Positions 48,254-55,960 of a DNA stretch of 62,960 nt are shown here, one piece after another. Position 1 is the first letter of the stretch. Every line of letters begins with the position of its first letter. Both the position numbers and the translations under genes were made by a program. The stretch spans positions 1 through 62,960 of the forward strand of contig JAHJOO010000058.1 of NCBI GenBank assembly GCA_018820275.1, read 5' to 3'. This stretch comes from Alphaproteobacteria bacterium (GTDB taxonomy: Bacteria; Pseudomonadota; Alphaproteobacteria; Caulobacterales; Caulobacteraceae). Below the pieces are notes generated by a model. The model searched no databases, was not told where the DNA came from, and saw nothing but the letters and a program-made list of their open reading frames with translations.

Positions 48254-49123
48254 ATGGCCCTCCACCACGACCACGCCCGCGCGACGGCCCGTCGCCTGCG
48301 AAAGGCGCCGACCATCCCCGAGCGGAACCTCTGGGCGCTCATCCGCAACCGTCAGGTCGCCGACCTCCGCTTTCGTCGCCAGCACCCGATCGGCCCGTAC
48401 ATCGTCGACTTCTGCTGCCCGCGCGCCAGGCTCATCGTCGAACTCGACGGCGGCGCTCATATGCTGCGAGAGGCCGAAGATGCCGCACGAGACGACTGGC
48501 TTCGGGGCCTCGGCTTCTCCATCCTGCGAGTCAGCAACGCGGCCTTCTCCTCGAGACCGCACATCGTTCTGGAAGCGATCAGGGATCATGCGGCCAAGAT
48601 CGGCGCCTACACCCCCCATCCATCAGGCTCCGGCTGCCACCTTCCCCGGCAAGGGGGGAAGGACGTGACGGGCCAGCCCGAAATCTGGTTCTACCACCTG
48701 GAGCGATCCAGCCTTGAGCAGGTGCTGCCCGGTCTGCTGGAGAAGACGCGCGAGCGGGGGTGGAAGGCACTGGTGCGGGTCGGCTCGCCCGACCGGCTGG
48801 ACGCGGTGGATCGCGATCTGTGGACGTACCGGGACGACGCCTTCCTGGCCCACGGCCGCGCCGACAAGCCGCACGCCGAGCGCCAGCCCATCCTTCTGTC
48901 GCAATCGGGGGAGAACCTGAACGGCGCTCAGGCGCTGTTCATTCTGGACGGTGCAGAGCTTGGCCGCACGGAAGGGTACGAAAGATGCTTCATCCTGTTC
49001 GACGGACGCGACGATCTGGCGGTGCAGGCCGAGCGCGACCGCTGGAAGGCGCTGAAGGGGCAGGGGGCCGCGCTGGCCTACTGGAAGCAGTCGCCCGAGG
49101 GGGGGTGGCAAAAGGCGGCCTGA
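48254..49123 (+). CDS. DUF559 nuclease domain, reading frame continuing into HolC
   Basis: 289 residues if read through from ATG 48254, preceded by GAGGGA. Residues about 1-125 are a DUF559 domain (PD-(D/E)XK, Vsr-like): TIPERNLWALIRNRQVADLRF, GPYIVDFCCPRARLIVELDGG with the D...E acidic pair, then LRGLGFSILRVSN. No stop codon separates it from HolC; residues 120-137 are encoded by the right repeat. Either a DUF559-HolC fusion protein is made, or DUF559 is translated as an extended protein while HolC starts internally at 48665. Confidence 0.65.
   Translation: MALHHDHARATARRLRKAPTIPERNLWALIRNRQVADLRFRRQHPIGPYIVDFCCPRARLIVELDGGAHMLREAEDAARDDWLRGLGFSILRVSNAAFSSRPHIVLEAIRDHAAKIGAYTPHPSGSGCHLPRQGGKDVTGQPEIWFYHLERSSLEQVLPGLLEKTRERGWKALVRVGSPDRLDAVDRDLWTYRDDAFLAHGRADKPHAERQPILLSQSGENLNGAQALFILDGAELGRTEGYERCFILFDGRDDLAVQAERDRWKALKGQGAALAYWKQSPEGGWQKAA
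48612..48662. repeat. hairpin repeat family A, right copy (inverted)
   Basis: 51 bp, inverted partner of 48172-48222 (about 82% identical). The GGGGGGAAGG at its end is the only plausible ribosome-binding site for holC at 48665. Confidence 0.8.
48665..49123 (+). CDS. holC: DNA polymerase III subunit chi
   Basis: 152 residues from GTG 48665 (VTGQPEIWFYHLERSSLE). Chi links the clamp loader to SSB. The sequence WFYHLERSSLEQVLPGLLEKTRERGWKALVRVGS, LDAVDRDLWTYRDDAFLAHG and ERCFILFDGRDD is typical, and the length fits alphaproteobacterial HolC. Translation would start right after the repeat that ends the DUF559 element. The first I78-type gene begins within its last 19 bp. Confidence 0.88.
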   Translation: MTGQPEIWFYHLERSSLEQVLPGLLEKTRERGWKALVRVGSPDRLDAVDRDLWTYRDDAFLAHGRADKPHAERQPILLSQSGENLNGAQALFILDGAELGRTEGYERCFILFDGRDDLAVQAERDRWKALKGQGAALAYWKQSPEGGWQKAA

Positions 49124-49467
49124 TCGCGCTCACCCTGGCGCTGGCCGCCTGCGCGTCGCCCGGCGATCCGGTCGCCGATGCGCGCGACGGAGAGGTCCAG
49201 CCGGCGATCGTCGCCTCGGCCATTCCGGTGGACGACATGACCCCCGCCACCGCCGCGACCGTCGCGGGCCGTCCCGACCAGTGCGGCGCCCACGAGCTGC
49301 AGTGGCTGGTCGGCCGCGACCGCAGCGAGATCCCCGTGCCGGTCAATCCCTACGCCCGCCGCGTCACCTGCACGACCTGCGCGGTGACCGAGGATTTTTC
49401 GCCGACCCGGCTCAACATCTTCTTCGACCAGACCACCGACAAGGTCGAAACGGTCCGCTGCGGCTGA
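49105..49467 (+). CDS. I78-type peptidase inhibitor lipoprotein, copy 1
   Basis: 120 residues from a GTG at 49105 overlapping the holC end. Signal peptide with lipobox LAAC (about 15). The mature domain carries CGAHELQWLVGRDRSEIPVPV and RRVTCTTCAVTEDFSPTRLNIFFD, the pattern of the I78 (elastase inhibitor AFLEI-like) family. It probably inhibits serine proteases in the periplasm. First of three tandem members. Confidence 0.85.
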   Translation: MAKGGLIALTLALAACASPGDPVADARDGEVQPAIVASAIPVDDMTPATAATVAGRPDQCGAHELQWLVGRDRSEIPVPVNPYARRVTCTTCAVTEDFSPTRLNIFFDQTTDKVETVRCG

Positions 49468-49501
49468 CCCGCGCCCCGCCCGAGAAGAAAAGGAAACGCC
49501 C

Positions 49502-49786
49502 GTGATCCGTCTCGCCTTGCTGTCCCCGTTCGGCCTTCTGGCGCTCGCCGCCTGCGCCCCGATGGAGGCCATGGACCCGCCGACCGACGGCGCGGAACAG
49601 TGCCCCGCCGCCAAATACCGCCCCTACGTCGGCCGGCCCCAGTCCCAGCTGCCCGCTGCCGCCCCGGGCGAGGTCCGCCGCGTCGTCTGCGACACCTGCG
49701 CCGTGACGATGGACTACAACCCCATGCGCGTGAACGTCACCTTCGACACCGAAACCAGCCTGGTCGAAAAGGTCAGCTGCGGATGA
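49502..49786 (+). CDS. I78-like lipoprotein, copy 2
   Basis: 94 residues, GTG start with an AAGGAAA leader. Lipobox LAAC follows MIRLALLSPFGLLALAACAP. The I78 domain is shortened: CPAAKYRPYVGRPQSQLPAA, then RRVVCDTCAVTMDYNPMRVNVTFD. Cys positions match copy 1. It is 34 bp after copy 1 and overlaps copy 3 by 4 bp. Confidence 0.8.
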   Translation: MIRLALLSPFGLLALAACAPMEAMDPPTDGAEQCPAAKYRPYVGRPQSQLPAAAPGEVRRVVCDTCAVTMDYNPMRVNVTFDTETSLVEKVSCG

Positions 49787-50067
49787 GATCGCTCGCCCTC
49801 ATGGCCCTCGCCGGACTGGCCGGCGCCGCGATCGCCGCCTGCGCGCCCATGCCCGCGGCCGACGGCCCCGGCACGCCCGACCAGTGCGGCGCGGCGGCTT
49901 CCCAGTCCCTGATCGGCCGCAACGTCGCCGCCGTCAGCTTCGCGGCCGACGCCAATGTCCGGGTGGTCTGCACCACCTGCCCGACGACGAAGGACTACCG
50001 GCCCGACCGGCTGAACGTGCGCTTCGATCAGGCGACGGGCATCATCCGCCAGGTCGACTGCGGCTAG
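49783..50067 (+). CDS. I78-like lipoprotein, copy 3
   Basis: 94 residues, ATG overlapping the copy 2 stop (ATGA). Signal peptide with lipobox IAAC. The domain holds CGAAASQSLIGRNVAAVSFA and RVVCTTCPTTKDYRPDRLNVRFD. It differs most from copies 1 and 2 in the inhibitory loop region, so target proteases may differ. It overlaps the convergent VOC gene by 4 bp. Confidence 0.8.
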   Translation: MRSLALMALAGLAGAAIAACAPMPAADGPGTPDQCGAAASQSLIGRNVAAVSFAADANVRVVCTTCPTTKDYRPDRLNVRFDQATGIIRQVDCG

Positions 50068-50483
50068 GCCCCGGCCTTCGGCCCCGTGAAGGACCAGACG
50101 TGGCCAAAGGGGTCCCGCAACTTGGCGTGGCGGCCCCAGAACTCGTCGGCGGCGGCGCGGATCACCGTGCCCCCCGCCGCTTCCGCCCGGCCCAACCAGC
50201 GGTCCACGTCCTCGACCGCCAGCGACAGCGTCACGGAGGCCCCGCCCAGGCTCGGCGGCGCGAGCGTGCCGGTGTGGTCGACCGCCTCTGGAAACTCGTC
50301 GGCCAGATAGATCGCCGCCCCGTTCTCCAGCGTCAGCATGGCGTGACCCAGTCGGCCGTCGTCCATGTCGAACCGGTTGTTCTCGGTGCCGGCGAACGCC
50401 TCCAGATACCAGGCCAGCGCCCGATGACCGTCCTGGACCATCAGGTGGGGCGTGACGGGTGGATCCGGCGGGACGTAGGTCAT
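50064..50483 (-). CDS. VOC-fold protein, PhnB-like
   Basis: 139 residues of a glyoxalase/bleomycin-resistance (VOC) type similar to PhnB (TPHLMVQDGHRALAWYLEAFAGTE; WGRHAKLRDPFGHVWSF). Metal ligands are not all evident. It is 1 bp from the next VOC gene on the same strand, a tandem duplicate. Confidence 0.85.
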   Translation of the reverse strand: MTYVPPDPPVTPHLMVQDGHRALAWYLEAFAGTENNRFDMDDGRLGHAMLTLENGAAIYLADEFPEAVDHTGTLAPPSLGGASVTLSLAVEDVDRWLGRAEAAGGTVIRAAADEFWGRHAKLRDPFGHVWSFTGPKAGA

Positions 50484-50484
50484 C

Positions 50485-50907
50485 TCAGCCGCCGCCGCGG
50501 AGGATGGGGGCCCCGATCGACCAGCAGTGGCCGAACGGGTCCATGACGCGGCCGTAGCGGTCGCCCCAGAACTGGTCGGCCAGCGGCATGATCGGCACGC
50601 AGCCGGCCTTCAGCGCCCGCTCCCACCAGAAGTCGGCGTCGTCGACCTGCAGGTGCAGGGTGACGGCCTGGGGCTCGACGTCCGGGGTCTGGCCGTACTC
50701 GGGAAACTCGTCCGACAGCATGATCAGGCCGTCGTTGATGACCAGCCGGCTGTGCATCAGCCGCTCGCCGTCCTCGGCCAGGTTGCGGAACTGCTCCTCG
50801 GCCCCGAAGGCCGCGCGATAGAACTCGACCGCCGCCTGCCCCCCGCGCGACGGGATGGTCAGATAGGGCGTGACGCCGCCGGGCTGGATCAGGTTCGGAT
50901 CGGTCAT
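50485..50907 (-). CDS. VOC-fold protein, PhnB-like
   Basis: 140 residues, paralogous to the gene downstream: TPYLTIPSRGGQAAVEFYRAAFGAEE and WGDRYGRVMDPFGHCWSIG. The pair likely forms a two-gene operon; the substrate is unknown. The start faces rarA across 52 bp, so the two share a divergent promoter region. Confidence 0.85.
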   Translation of the reverse strand: MTDPNLIQPGGVTPYLTIPSRGGQAAVEFYRAAFGAEEQFRNLAEDGERLMHSRLVINDGLIMLSDEFPEYGQTPDVEPQAVTLHLQVDDADFWWERALKAGCVPIMPLADQFWGDRYGRVMDPFGHCWSIGAPILRGGG

Positions 50908-50959
50908 CGAGCAAATATGGGGCCTCGCCGCGCGGGGGCCTAGGGCCTATTTCACCCTC

Positions 50960-52258
50960 ATGTCCGACCTGTTCGAAGCCTCCGGCGTCCATCCGCCCGA
51001 CGCCCCGCTGGCCGAGCGCCTGCGTCCGCGCAGCCTCGACGAGGTGGTGGGTCAGGATCATCTGCTGGGCGAGGGCGGCCCGATCCGCCGCATGGTCGAG
51101 GCCGGACGGCTGGGCTCGATGATCCTGTGGGGGCCGCCGGGCACCGGCAAGACCACCATCGCCCGCCTGCTGGCCCGGGCTTCGGGATACGAGTTCCAGT
51201 CCCTGAGCGCCGTCTTCTCGGGCGTGGCGGACCTGAGGAAGGCGTTCGAGACCGCGCGCGGCCGCCGCGCCGCCGGCCAGTCGACCCTGCTGTTCGTCGA
51301 CGAGATCCACCGCTTCAACCGCGCCCAGCAGGACGGCTTCCTGCCGTTTGTGGAGGAGGGGGTGGTGACCCTCGTCGGGGCCACGACCGAGAACCCGTCG
51401 TTCGAACTGAACGGGGCGCTGCTGTCCCGCAGCCAGGTCTATGTGCTGAAAAGACTGGACGATCCGGCTCTGGATCAACTGTTGACTCGCGCCGAGGCCG
51501 CCGAGGATCGGACGCTGCCGCTGACGCCGGAGGCGCGCCAGGCCCTGCTGGCGCTGGCCGACGGCGACGGGCGCTATCTGCTGACCATGGCCGAGGTGCT
51601 GTTCGCCCTGCCGGACGCCGAACCGCTGGACGTGCAGGCGCTGGCCGGCACGCTGCAACGCCGCGCGCCCGCCTACGACAAAAGTCGAGAAGAGCACTAC
51701 AACCTCATATCTGCGCTGCATAAATCGGTTCGGGGATCAGATCCCGACGCGGCGCTGTACTGGCTGGCGCGCATGCTGAACGGCGGCGAGGACCCCCTGT
51801 ATCTGGCGCGCCGCATCGTCCGCATGGCGGTCGAGGACATCGGCCAGGCCGATCCCCTCAGCCTGCTGGTCGCCAACGCCGCCAAGGACACCTACGACTT
51901 CCTCGGCTCGCCGGAGGGCGAGCTCGCCCTGGCCCAGGCGGTCGTCCACCTCGCCACCGCGCCCAAGTCGGTCGCCGTCTACAAGGCGTACAAGGCCGCC
52001 GCGAAGGCCGCGCACGAGACCGGCTCCCTGATGCCGCCGGCCAACATCCGCAACGCGCCGACGAAGCTCCTCAAGGAGCTGGGCTACGGCAAGGGCTACC
52101 AGTACGACCCCGACGCCGAGGACGGCTTCTCCGGCGCCAACTACTTCCCCGAAGGCATGGACCGCCGCACCTTCTACGACCCGCCCGGCGAGGGCCACGA
52201 GGCGAAGGTGCGCGAGCGGCTGGAGCGGTGGGCGGAGCTGCGCAAGCACAAGGGGTGA
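50960..52258 (+). CDS. rarA: replication-associated recombination protein A
   Basis: 432 residues from ATG 50960. AAA+ ATPase of the RarA/MgsA/WRNIP1 type that acts at stalled forks with SSB. RSLDEVVGQDHLLG near residue 20, Walker A ILWGPPGTGKTTIARL near 50, Walker B TLLFVDEIHRFNRAQQD near 105, sensor 1 VGATTENPSFELN, and the C-terminal tetramerisation region with the late GYQYDPDAEDGFSGANYFPEG. Confidence 0.95.
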   Translation: MSDLFEASGVHPPDAPLAERLRPRSLDEVVGQDHLLGEGGPIRRMVEAGRLGSMILWGPPGTGKTTIARLLARASGYEFQSLSAVFSGVADLRKAFETARGRRAAGQSTLLFVDEIHRFNRAQQDGFLPFVEEGVVTLVGATTENPSFELNGALLSRSQVYVLKRLDDPALDQLLTRAEAAEDRTLPLTPEARQALLALADGDGRYLLTMAEVLFALPDAEPLDVQALAGTLQRRAPAYDKSREEHYNLISALHKSVRGSDPDAALYWLARMLNGGEDPLYLARRIVRMAVEDIGQADPLSLLVANAAKDTYDFLGSPEGELALAQAVVHLATAPKSVAVYKAYKAAAKAAHETGSLMPPANIRNAPTKLLKELGYGKGYQYDPDAEDGFSGANYFPEGMDRRTFYDPPGEGHEAKVRERLERWAELRKHKG

Positions 52259-52265
52259 GCATCGT

Positions 52266-52417
52266 CCTTCTCCCCTTGCGGGAGAAGGTGGCGGGCGAAG
52301 CCCGACGGATGAGGGGTCTCTCAGTCTTCGCCCGATCACTTGATGAGGCGGTCGCCGGTGCGACCCCTCATCCGACCTCGCGCCGCGAGGCCACCTTCTC
52401 CCACAAGGGGAGAAGGG
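52266..52417. repeat. hairpin repeat family A, inverted pair without nuclease gene
   Basis: Left copy 52266-52318 and right inverted copy 52361-52417 with 42 bp between. Each starts with a perfect stem (CCTTCTCCC/GGGAGAAGG in the left copy) and has a second stem of different sequence: CGGGC-GAA-GCCCG on the left, CCTCGC-GGC-GCGAGG on the right. It is a short empty counterpart of the element at 48172-48662. Confidence 0.85.
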
Positions 52418-52445
52418 TTAGACGGGGCGGCAAGGGAGTCTCTTC

Positions 52446-53978
52446 ATGCCATCCATCCTCGAACAGCTCGAAGCCCGTCGCGCCGCGGCCCGTCTCGGCG
52501 GGGGCGAGAAGCGCATCGCCAGCCAGCACGCCAAGGGCAAGCTGACGGCGCGCGAGCGGATCGAGGTGCTGCTGGACGAGGGCAGTTTCGAAGAGACCGA
52601 CATGTTCGTGGAGCACCGCTCCCACGACTTCGGCATGGAGACCCAGCGCATCCCCGGCGACGGCGTGGTCACCGGGCGCGGCACCATCGGCGGGCGGCTG
52701 GTCTACGTCTTTTCCAAGGATTTCACCGTCTTCGGCGGCTCTCTTTCGGGCGCGCACGCGGCCAAGATCGTCAAGATCCAGAAGATGGCCCTGACCAATG
52801 GCGCGCCGATCATCGGCATCTTCGACGCCGGCGGTGCCCGCATTCAGGAGGGCGTCGAGAGCCTGGCCGGCTATGCCGACATCTTCCTGCAGAACACCCT
52901 GGCGTCCGGCGTCATCCCCCAGATCAGCGTCATCATGGGCCCGTGCGCGGGCGGCGACGTCTATTCACCCGCCCTGACCGACTTCATCTTCATGGTGAAG
53001 GACACCTCCTACATGTACGTGACCGGCCCGGACGTGGTGAAGACCGTCACCAACGAGGTCGTGACGCACGAGGAGCTGGGCGGCGCGCGCGTGCACGCCG
53101 GCAAGTCGGGCGTGGCCGACGGCGCCTTCGAGAACGATCTTGAGGCCCTGTCCGAGGTCCGCCGCCTGATCGGCTTTTTGCCCCTGTCGAACCGCGAGAA
53201 GCCGCCGGTGCGCGACAGCTACGACGATCCGGACCGGGACGAGGCGTCGCTGGACACCCTGGTCCCCGCCAATCCGAACCAGCCCTACGACATGAAGGAG
53301 CTGATCCTGAAGACGGTCGACGAGGCCGAGTTCTTCGAGATCGGCGCGGATTACGCCAAGAACATCGTCACCGGCTTCGGCCGTCTGGACGGTCAGTCGG
53401 TCGGCGTGGTCGCCAACCAGCCCCAGACCCTGGCCGGCGTGCTGGACATCGACTCCAGCCGCAAGGCCGCGCGCTTCGTCCGCTTCTGCGACGCCTTCGA
53501 CATCCCGGTGGTCACCTTCGTCGACGTGCCGGGCTTCATGCCGGGCACCAAGCAGGAGTACGGCGGCCTGATCAAGCACGGGGCCAAGCTGCTGTTCGCC
53601 TATGCCGAGGCGACCGTGCCGAAGCTGACCGTCATCACGCGCAAGGCCTATGGCGGCGCCTATGACGTCATGAGCTCCAAACACCTGCGCGGCGACGTCA
53701 ACTACGCCTGGCCCACCGCCGAGATCGCCGTCATGGGCGCCAAGGGCGCGGTCGAGATCATCTTCCGCAAGGAGGCCGGCGACCCGGAAGCGCTGGCCGC
53801 GCGCGAGGCGGAGTACAAGGACCGCTTCGCCAACCCCTTCGTGGCCGCCAAGCTGGGCTATATCGACGACGTCATCATGCCGCACGGCACGCGGCGGCGG
53901 CTGATCCGCGCGCTACGGACGCTGAAGGGGAAGGTGGCGGAGAACCCGTGGAAGAAGCACGATAATATTCCGCTTTAG
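52446..53978 (+). CDS. acyl-CoA carboxylase, carboxyltransferase (beta) subunit
   Basis: 510 residues, likely the propionyl-CoA carboxylase beta subunit (PccB). Carboxyl-biotin to acyl-CoA transfer: [20 protein letters not shown] near residue 30, the two crotonase-type halves with [50 protein letters not shown] and later [15 protein letters not shown] and [13 protein letters not shown]. The biotin-carrying subunit is not nearby. The gene starts 28 bp after a family-A repeat pair. Confidence 0.92.
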   Translation: MPSILEQLEARRAAARLGGGEKRIASQHAKGKLTARERIEVLLDEGSFEETDMFVEHRSHDFGMETQRIPGDGVVTGRGTIGGRLVYVFSKDFTVFGGSLSGAHAAKIVKIQKMALTNGAPIIGIFDAGGARIQEGVESLAGYADIFLQNTLASGVIPQISVIMGPCAGGDVYSPALTDFIFMVKDTSYMYVTGPDVVKTVTNEVVTHEELGGARVHAGKSGVADGAFENDLEALSEVRRLIGFLPLSNREKPPVRDSYDDPDRDEASLDTLVPANPNQPYDMKELILKTVDEAEFFEIGADYAKNIVTGFGRLDGQSVGVVANQPQTLAGVLDIDSSRKAARFVRFCDAFDIPVVTFVDVPGFMPGTKQEYGGLIKHGAKLLFAYAEATVPKLTVITRKAYGGAYDVMSSKHLRGDVNYAWPTAEIAVMGAKGAVEIIFRKEAGDPEALAAREAEYKDRFANPFVAAKLGYIDDVIMPHGTRRRLIRALRTLKGKVAENPWKKHDNIPL

Positions 53979-53987
53979 GGGGCGGAC

Positions 53988-54419
53988 ATGAAGCTGCGAG
54001 AGGGAATCGAGGTAGGAGAGCACAGCGTCACCTTCTCGGGCCGCTCCGGGAAGCATCTGCTTCTGTCGTTGCTCCTGCGAACGAAATTTCGCGAGCCCTA
54101 CGAAGACATCACTCTCCTGAGTGACTGGATCGCAGATCTCGCAAGTCGGCTCGCAGGGGAACTGCGGATCGGGGAACAGCAAACCTTTGCGGATGACCCC
54201 AAGACTCGCCACGCGGTCGCCCGGTTGATCGCCAGCAAGAGCGAGTCGTTGGGGTGGTGGCGCATGTCACCTGCCGAGAAGATTGCCTGCCTGCAGTTGG
54301 CCGCCGCCCCGCACCGGATGACTTCCGAGAGCATGGAAGAGATTATCCTCGCCATCGGGGACGAGGTTGATTTCGCACGGCGTCTTGTTGCAGCTGCGGA
54401 TCAGAGTACCGGCAGCTGA
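53988..54419 (+). CDS. hypothetical protein
   Basis: 143 residues, ATG start 9 bp after the carboxylase gene. It is a mostly helical soluble protein (KHLLLSLLLRTKFREPYEDITLLSDWIADLASRLA). Base composition is clearly less GC-rich than the neighbours. No domain recognised. Position directly behind the carboxylase could mean co-transcription, but the composition suggests separate ancestry. Confidence 0.6.
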   Translation: MKLREGIEVGEHSVTFSGRSGKHLLLSLLLRTKFREPYEDITLLSDWIADLASRLAGELRIGEQQTFADDPKTRHAVARLIASKSESLGWWRMSPAEKIACLQLAAAPHRMTSESMEEIILAIGDEVDFARRLVAAADQSTGS

Positions 54420-54468
54420 CCAACCTCCTCTGCGCCCGCAACCGTTTCCGCTCCGGCCACCCGCTCCG

Positions 54469-54803
54469 ATTGTCATCCCGGCCGAGGCGAAGCCGAGAGC
54501 CGGGACGCGACGGAGCTCATTCCCGTCGCTTCCGGACAGCCCGCCAGGGCTGAGCCGGAAGACGGTCCGCAGCGCGCCGACTGTCCGACCGTCGCCCGGT
54601 TCCGCCCTGCGGGCCGACCGGGCGGGTCATGGGGCGCCTCAGCCGTCCCCGCTCTCCGCTTCGCTGCGGCGGGGATGACAAATCGCTCTCCGCTTCGCTC
54701 CGGCGGGGATGACAAGGCGCTCTCAGCTTCGCTCCGGCGGGGATGACAATCGCAGCGCGGAACGCGAGCATTGGCGCTCCGCGTCGCTCCGGCGGAGGTT
54801 GCC
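54469..54803. repeat. repeat-rich intergenic zone, family B
   Basis: The 391-bp gap between 54420 and 54810 holds no gene I can support. An inverted unit (54469-54504) begins ATTGTCATCCCGGCCGA. After an unassigned GC-rich stretch, three 34-bp direct units (54651-54684, 54685-54718, 54719-54752) each contain CTTCGCT(C/G)CGGCGGGGATGA. A degenerate fourth unit lies at 54774-54803. A fifth is at 55194-55227, beyond the GIY-YIG gene. Confidence 0.8.
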
Positions 54804-54810
54804 ACTGAAG

Positions 54811-55128
54811 CTAGGGGTGTCCTCGCCCCGAGGTCCTCAGCAGCTCGCCGTACAGATCCGCCCAGTGCGGATTGCTCTCCTCAATCAGCGCGAATTTCCA
54901 CGGGCGCCGCCAGCGCTTGATCCGCTTCTCGCGCAGGATCGCCTGATCGACGTACTGATGCGGCTCGTACCAGACCAAACGGTCCGTCCCGCGCTCGCGG
55001 CTGTAGCCATCGATCTGGCCGTGCTTGTGCTCGGCGATCCGACGGATCAGGTCGTTGGTCATGCCGACGTACATCCATCCGCACGGCCCGCTGGCGACGA
55101 TGTACACCCAATATCTGTGGTTGCGCAT
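54811..55128 (-). CDS. stand-alone GIY-YIG nuclease
   Basis: 105 residues. GIY-YIG-type core near the N-terminus: HRYWVYIVAS and CGWMYVGMTNDLIRRIAEHK, with the catalytic Arg and the final Lys/Glu region in DQAILREKRIKRWRRPWK. It is the short URI-like form, typical of single-domain GIY-YIG proteins in intergenic positions. Family-B repeat units lie on both sides (54651-54803 and 55194-55227), and a hairpin sits just upstream of its start. Confidence 0.88.
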   Translation of the reverse strand: MRNHRYWVYIVASGPCGWMYVGMTNDLIRRIAEHKHGQIDGYSRERGTDRLVWYEPHQYVDQAILREKRIKRWRRPWKFALIEESNPHWADLYGELLRTSGRGHP

Positions 55129-55134
55129 CGCCGC

Positions 55135-55166
55135 CTCCCGGACAACCGCTGCGCGGTTTCCGGGAG
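55135..55166. repeat. long hairpin upstream of the GIY-YIG gene
   Basis: CTCCCGG / CCGGGAG outer stem continues into AACCGC / GCGGTT with one bulge. It begins 7 bp upstream of the GIY-YIG start codon, within its leader, and lies next to family-B repeats, so it may be a repeat end or a control element. Confidence 0.65.
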
Positions 55167-55193
55167 ATCGTCAAGATGGGGCGAGGCCTCCCC

Positions 55194-55227
55194 GCTCTTC
55201 GCTTCGCTTCGGCGGGGATGACAATCG
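55194..55227. repeat. family-B repeat unit beyond the GIY-YIG gene
   Basis: 34 bp in the same orientation as units at 54651-54752, with CGCTTCGCTTCGGCGGGGAT as core. It sits on the far side of the nuclease gene. Confidence 0.75.
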
Positions 55228-55311
55228 GAGTCGTGATCGGCACCGCCGGAACTCCCCCGCCTCCGCCCCATTCCCTTCTGCGAACCCCCAGCCCCTGCAG
55301 GAGACCTCCCC

Positions 55312-55587
55312 ATGACCGACGCCACCCGCTTCGACGAGACCGACACGACCCTGATCCCGGCCACCGAAGGCCAGTACGGCACGGTCGACGACGGCCTGCG
55401 TCAGGATCCCGAGGCCCCCCAGCGGCCCTCGCTGCGTCGCGCGGTGCGCGAGGACGTGGGCCATGCGCGCGACTTCGCCCGTCAGCGCGCGATCGCCGCG
55501 CGTCAGGCGGTGGTCGAGGACCCGCTGCGCTCGGCCTTCACGGCGCTGGGCGTCGGCGTGATCATCGGGATGATGCTGCGCCGCTGA
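55312..55587 (+). CDS. small DUF883/ElaB-like membrane-associated protein
   Basis: 91 residues. A charged, helical N-terminal part (REDVGHARDFARQRAIAARQAVVEDP) and one C-terminal hydrophobic helix (FTALGVGVIIGMML) with an RR end match the ElaB/YqjD-like plan, proteins that tie stress responses or ribosomes to the membrane. Assignment by layout only. The last 26 bp overlap the convergent lipoprotein gene. Confidence 0.6.
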   Translation: MTDATRFDETDTTLIPATEGQYGTVDDGLRQDPEAPQRPSLRRAVREDVGHARDFARQRAIAARQAVVEDPLRSAFTALGVGVIIGMMLRR

Positions 55588-55960
55588 TCATGCCCGGGGC
55601 GATCCGTTCCAGACAGGTGCGGATCGCCGCCTCGCCCGCCGCGGCCGGCAGGTCGGCCAGGGCCTCGGCCGTCGGCGCGGCGGCGACCAGTTCGTCGGCG
55701 ACGCAGGGGCACAGGGCTTCGACGCCCTCTTCGGACATGCCCTGGTCGCGGAATTCGCGCGTGCAGCCGGCGACCGCGACGGCGCGGATGCCGGCCCGGA
55801 CGTCGGCGCCGTCCTGCGTGGCCGCCTCGGGCGGCTCCGCGCCGCACCCGCCCAGCGCCGCCAGGCCGACCGCCACGACGGCGAGGAGGATCAGAGGACG
55901 CCGTCCGGCGTCTCCTCCCGCCGTGAAAGACGCCTGACGGCGACGATCGCGAGCCGTCAC
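55562..55960 (-). CDS. putative lipoprotein of unknown function
   Basis: 132 residues if the GTG at 55960 is used; it overlaps the stop of the preceding monooxygenase gene as GTGA. The N-terminus has a cationic stretch, a hydrophobic core and a lipobox (LGGC, Cys about 38). The mature part contains several Cys (AGCTREF, LCPCVADEL, RTCLERI) that could form disulphides. Function unknown. Confidence 0.6.
   Translation of the reverse strand: MTARDRRRQASFTAGGDAGRRPLILLAVVAVGLAALGGCGAEPPEAATQDGADVRAGIRAVAVAGCTREFRDQGMSEEGVEALCPCVADELVAAAPTAEALADLPAAAGEAAIRTCLERIAPGMISGAASSR

Larger units (their letters stand above)
48172..48662. mobile_element. DUF559-nuclease element bounded by inverted hairpin repeats
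   Basis: 491 bp: left repeat 48172-48222, DUF559 reading frame from 48254, and right repeat 48612-48662 in inverted orientation. The repeat belongs to the same family as the pair at 52266-52417, which lacks the nuclease gene. No clean target duplication is visible at the edges. It inserted directly before holC and supplies its ribosome-binding site. Confidence 0.6.

Noticed and set aside
54513..54650. Coding sequence in the GC-rich stretch inside the family-B zone
   Set aside because: Frames here are Arg/Pro/Ser-rich with no ribosome-binding site and run through repeat units; no protein-like sequence was seen.
54651..54752. CRISPR array made of the 34-bp units
   Set aside because: The units abut each other with no spacers between them and contain imperfect palindromes, so they are intergenic repeats.
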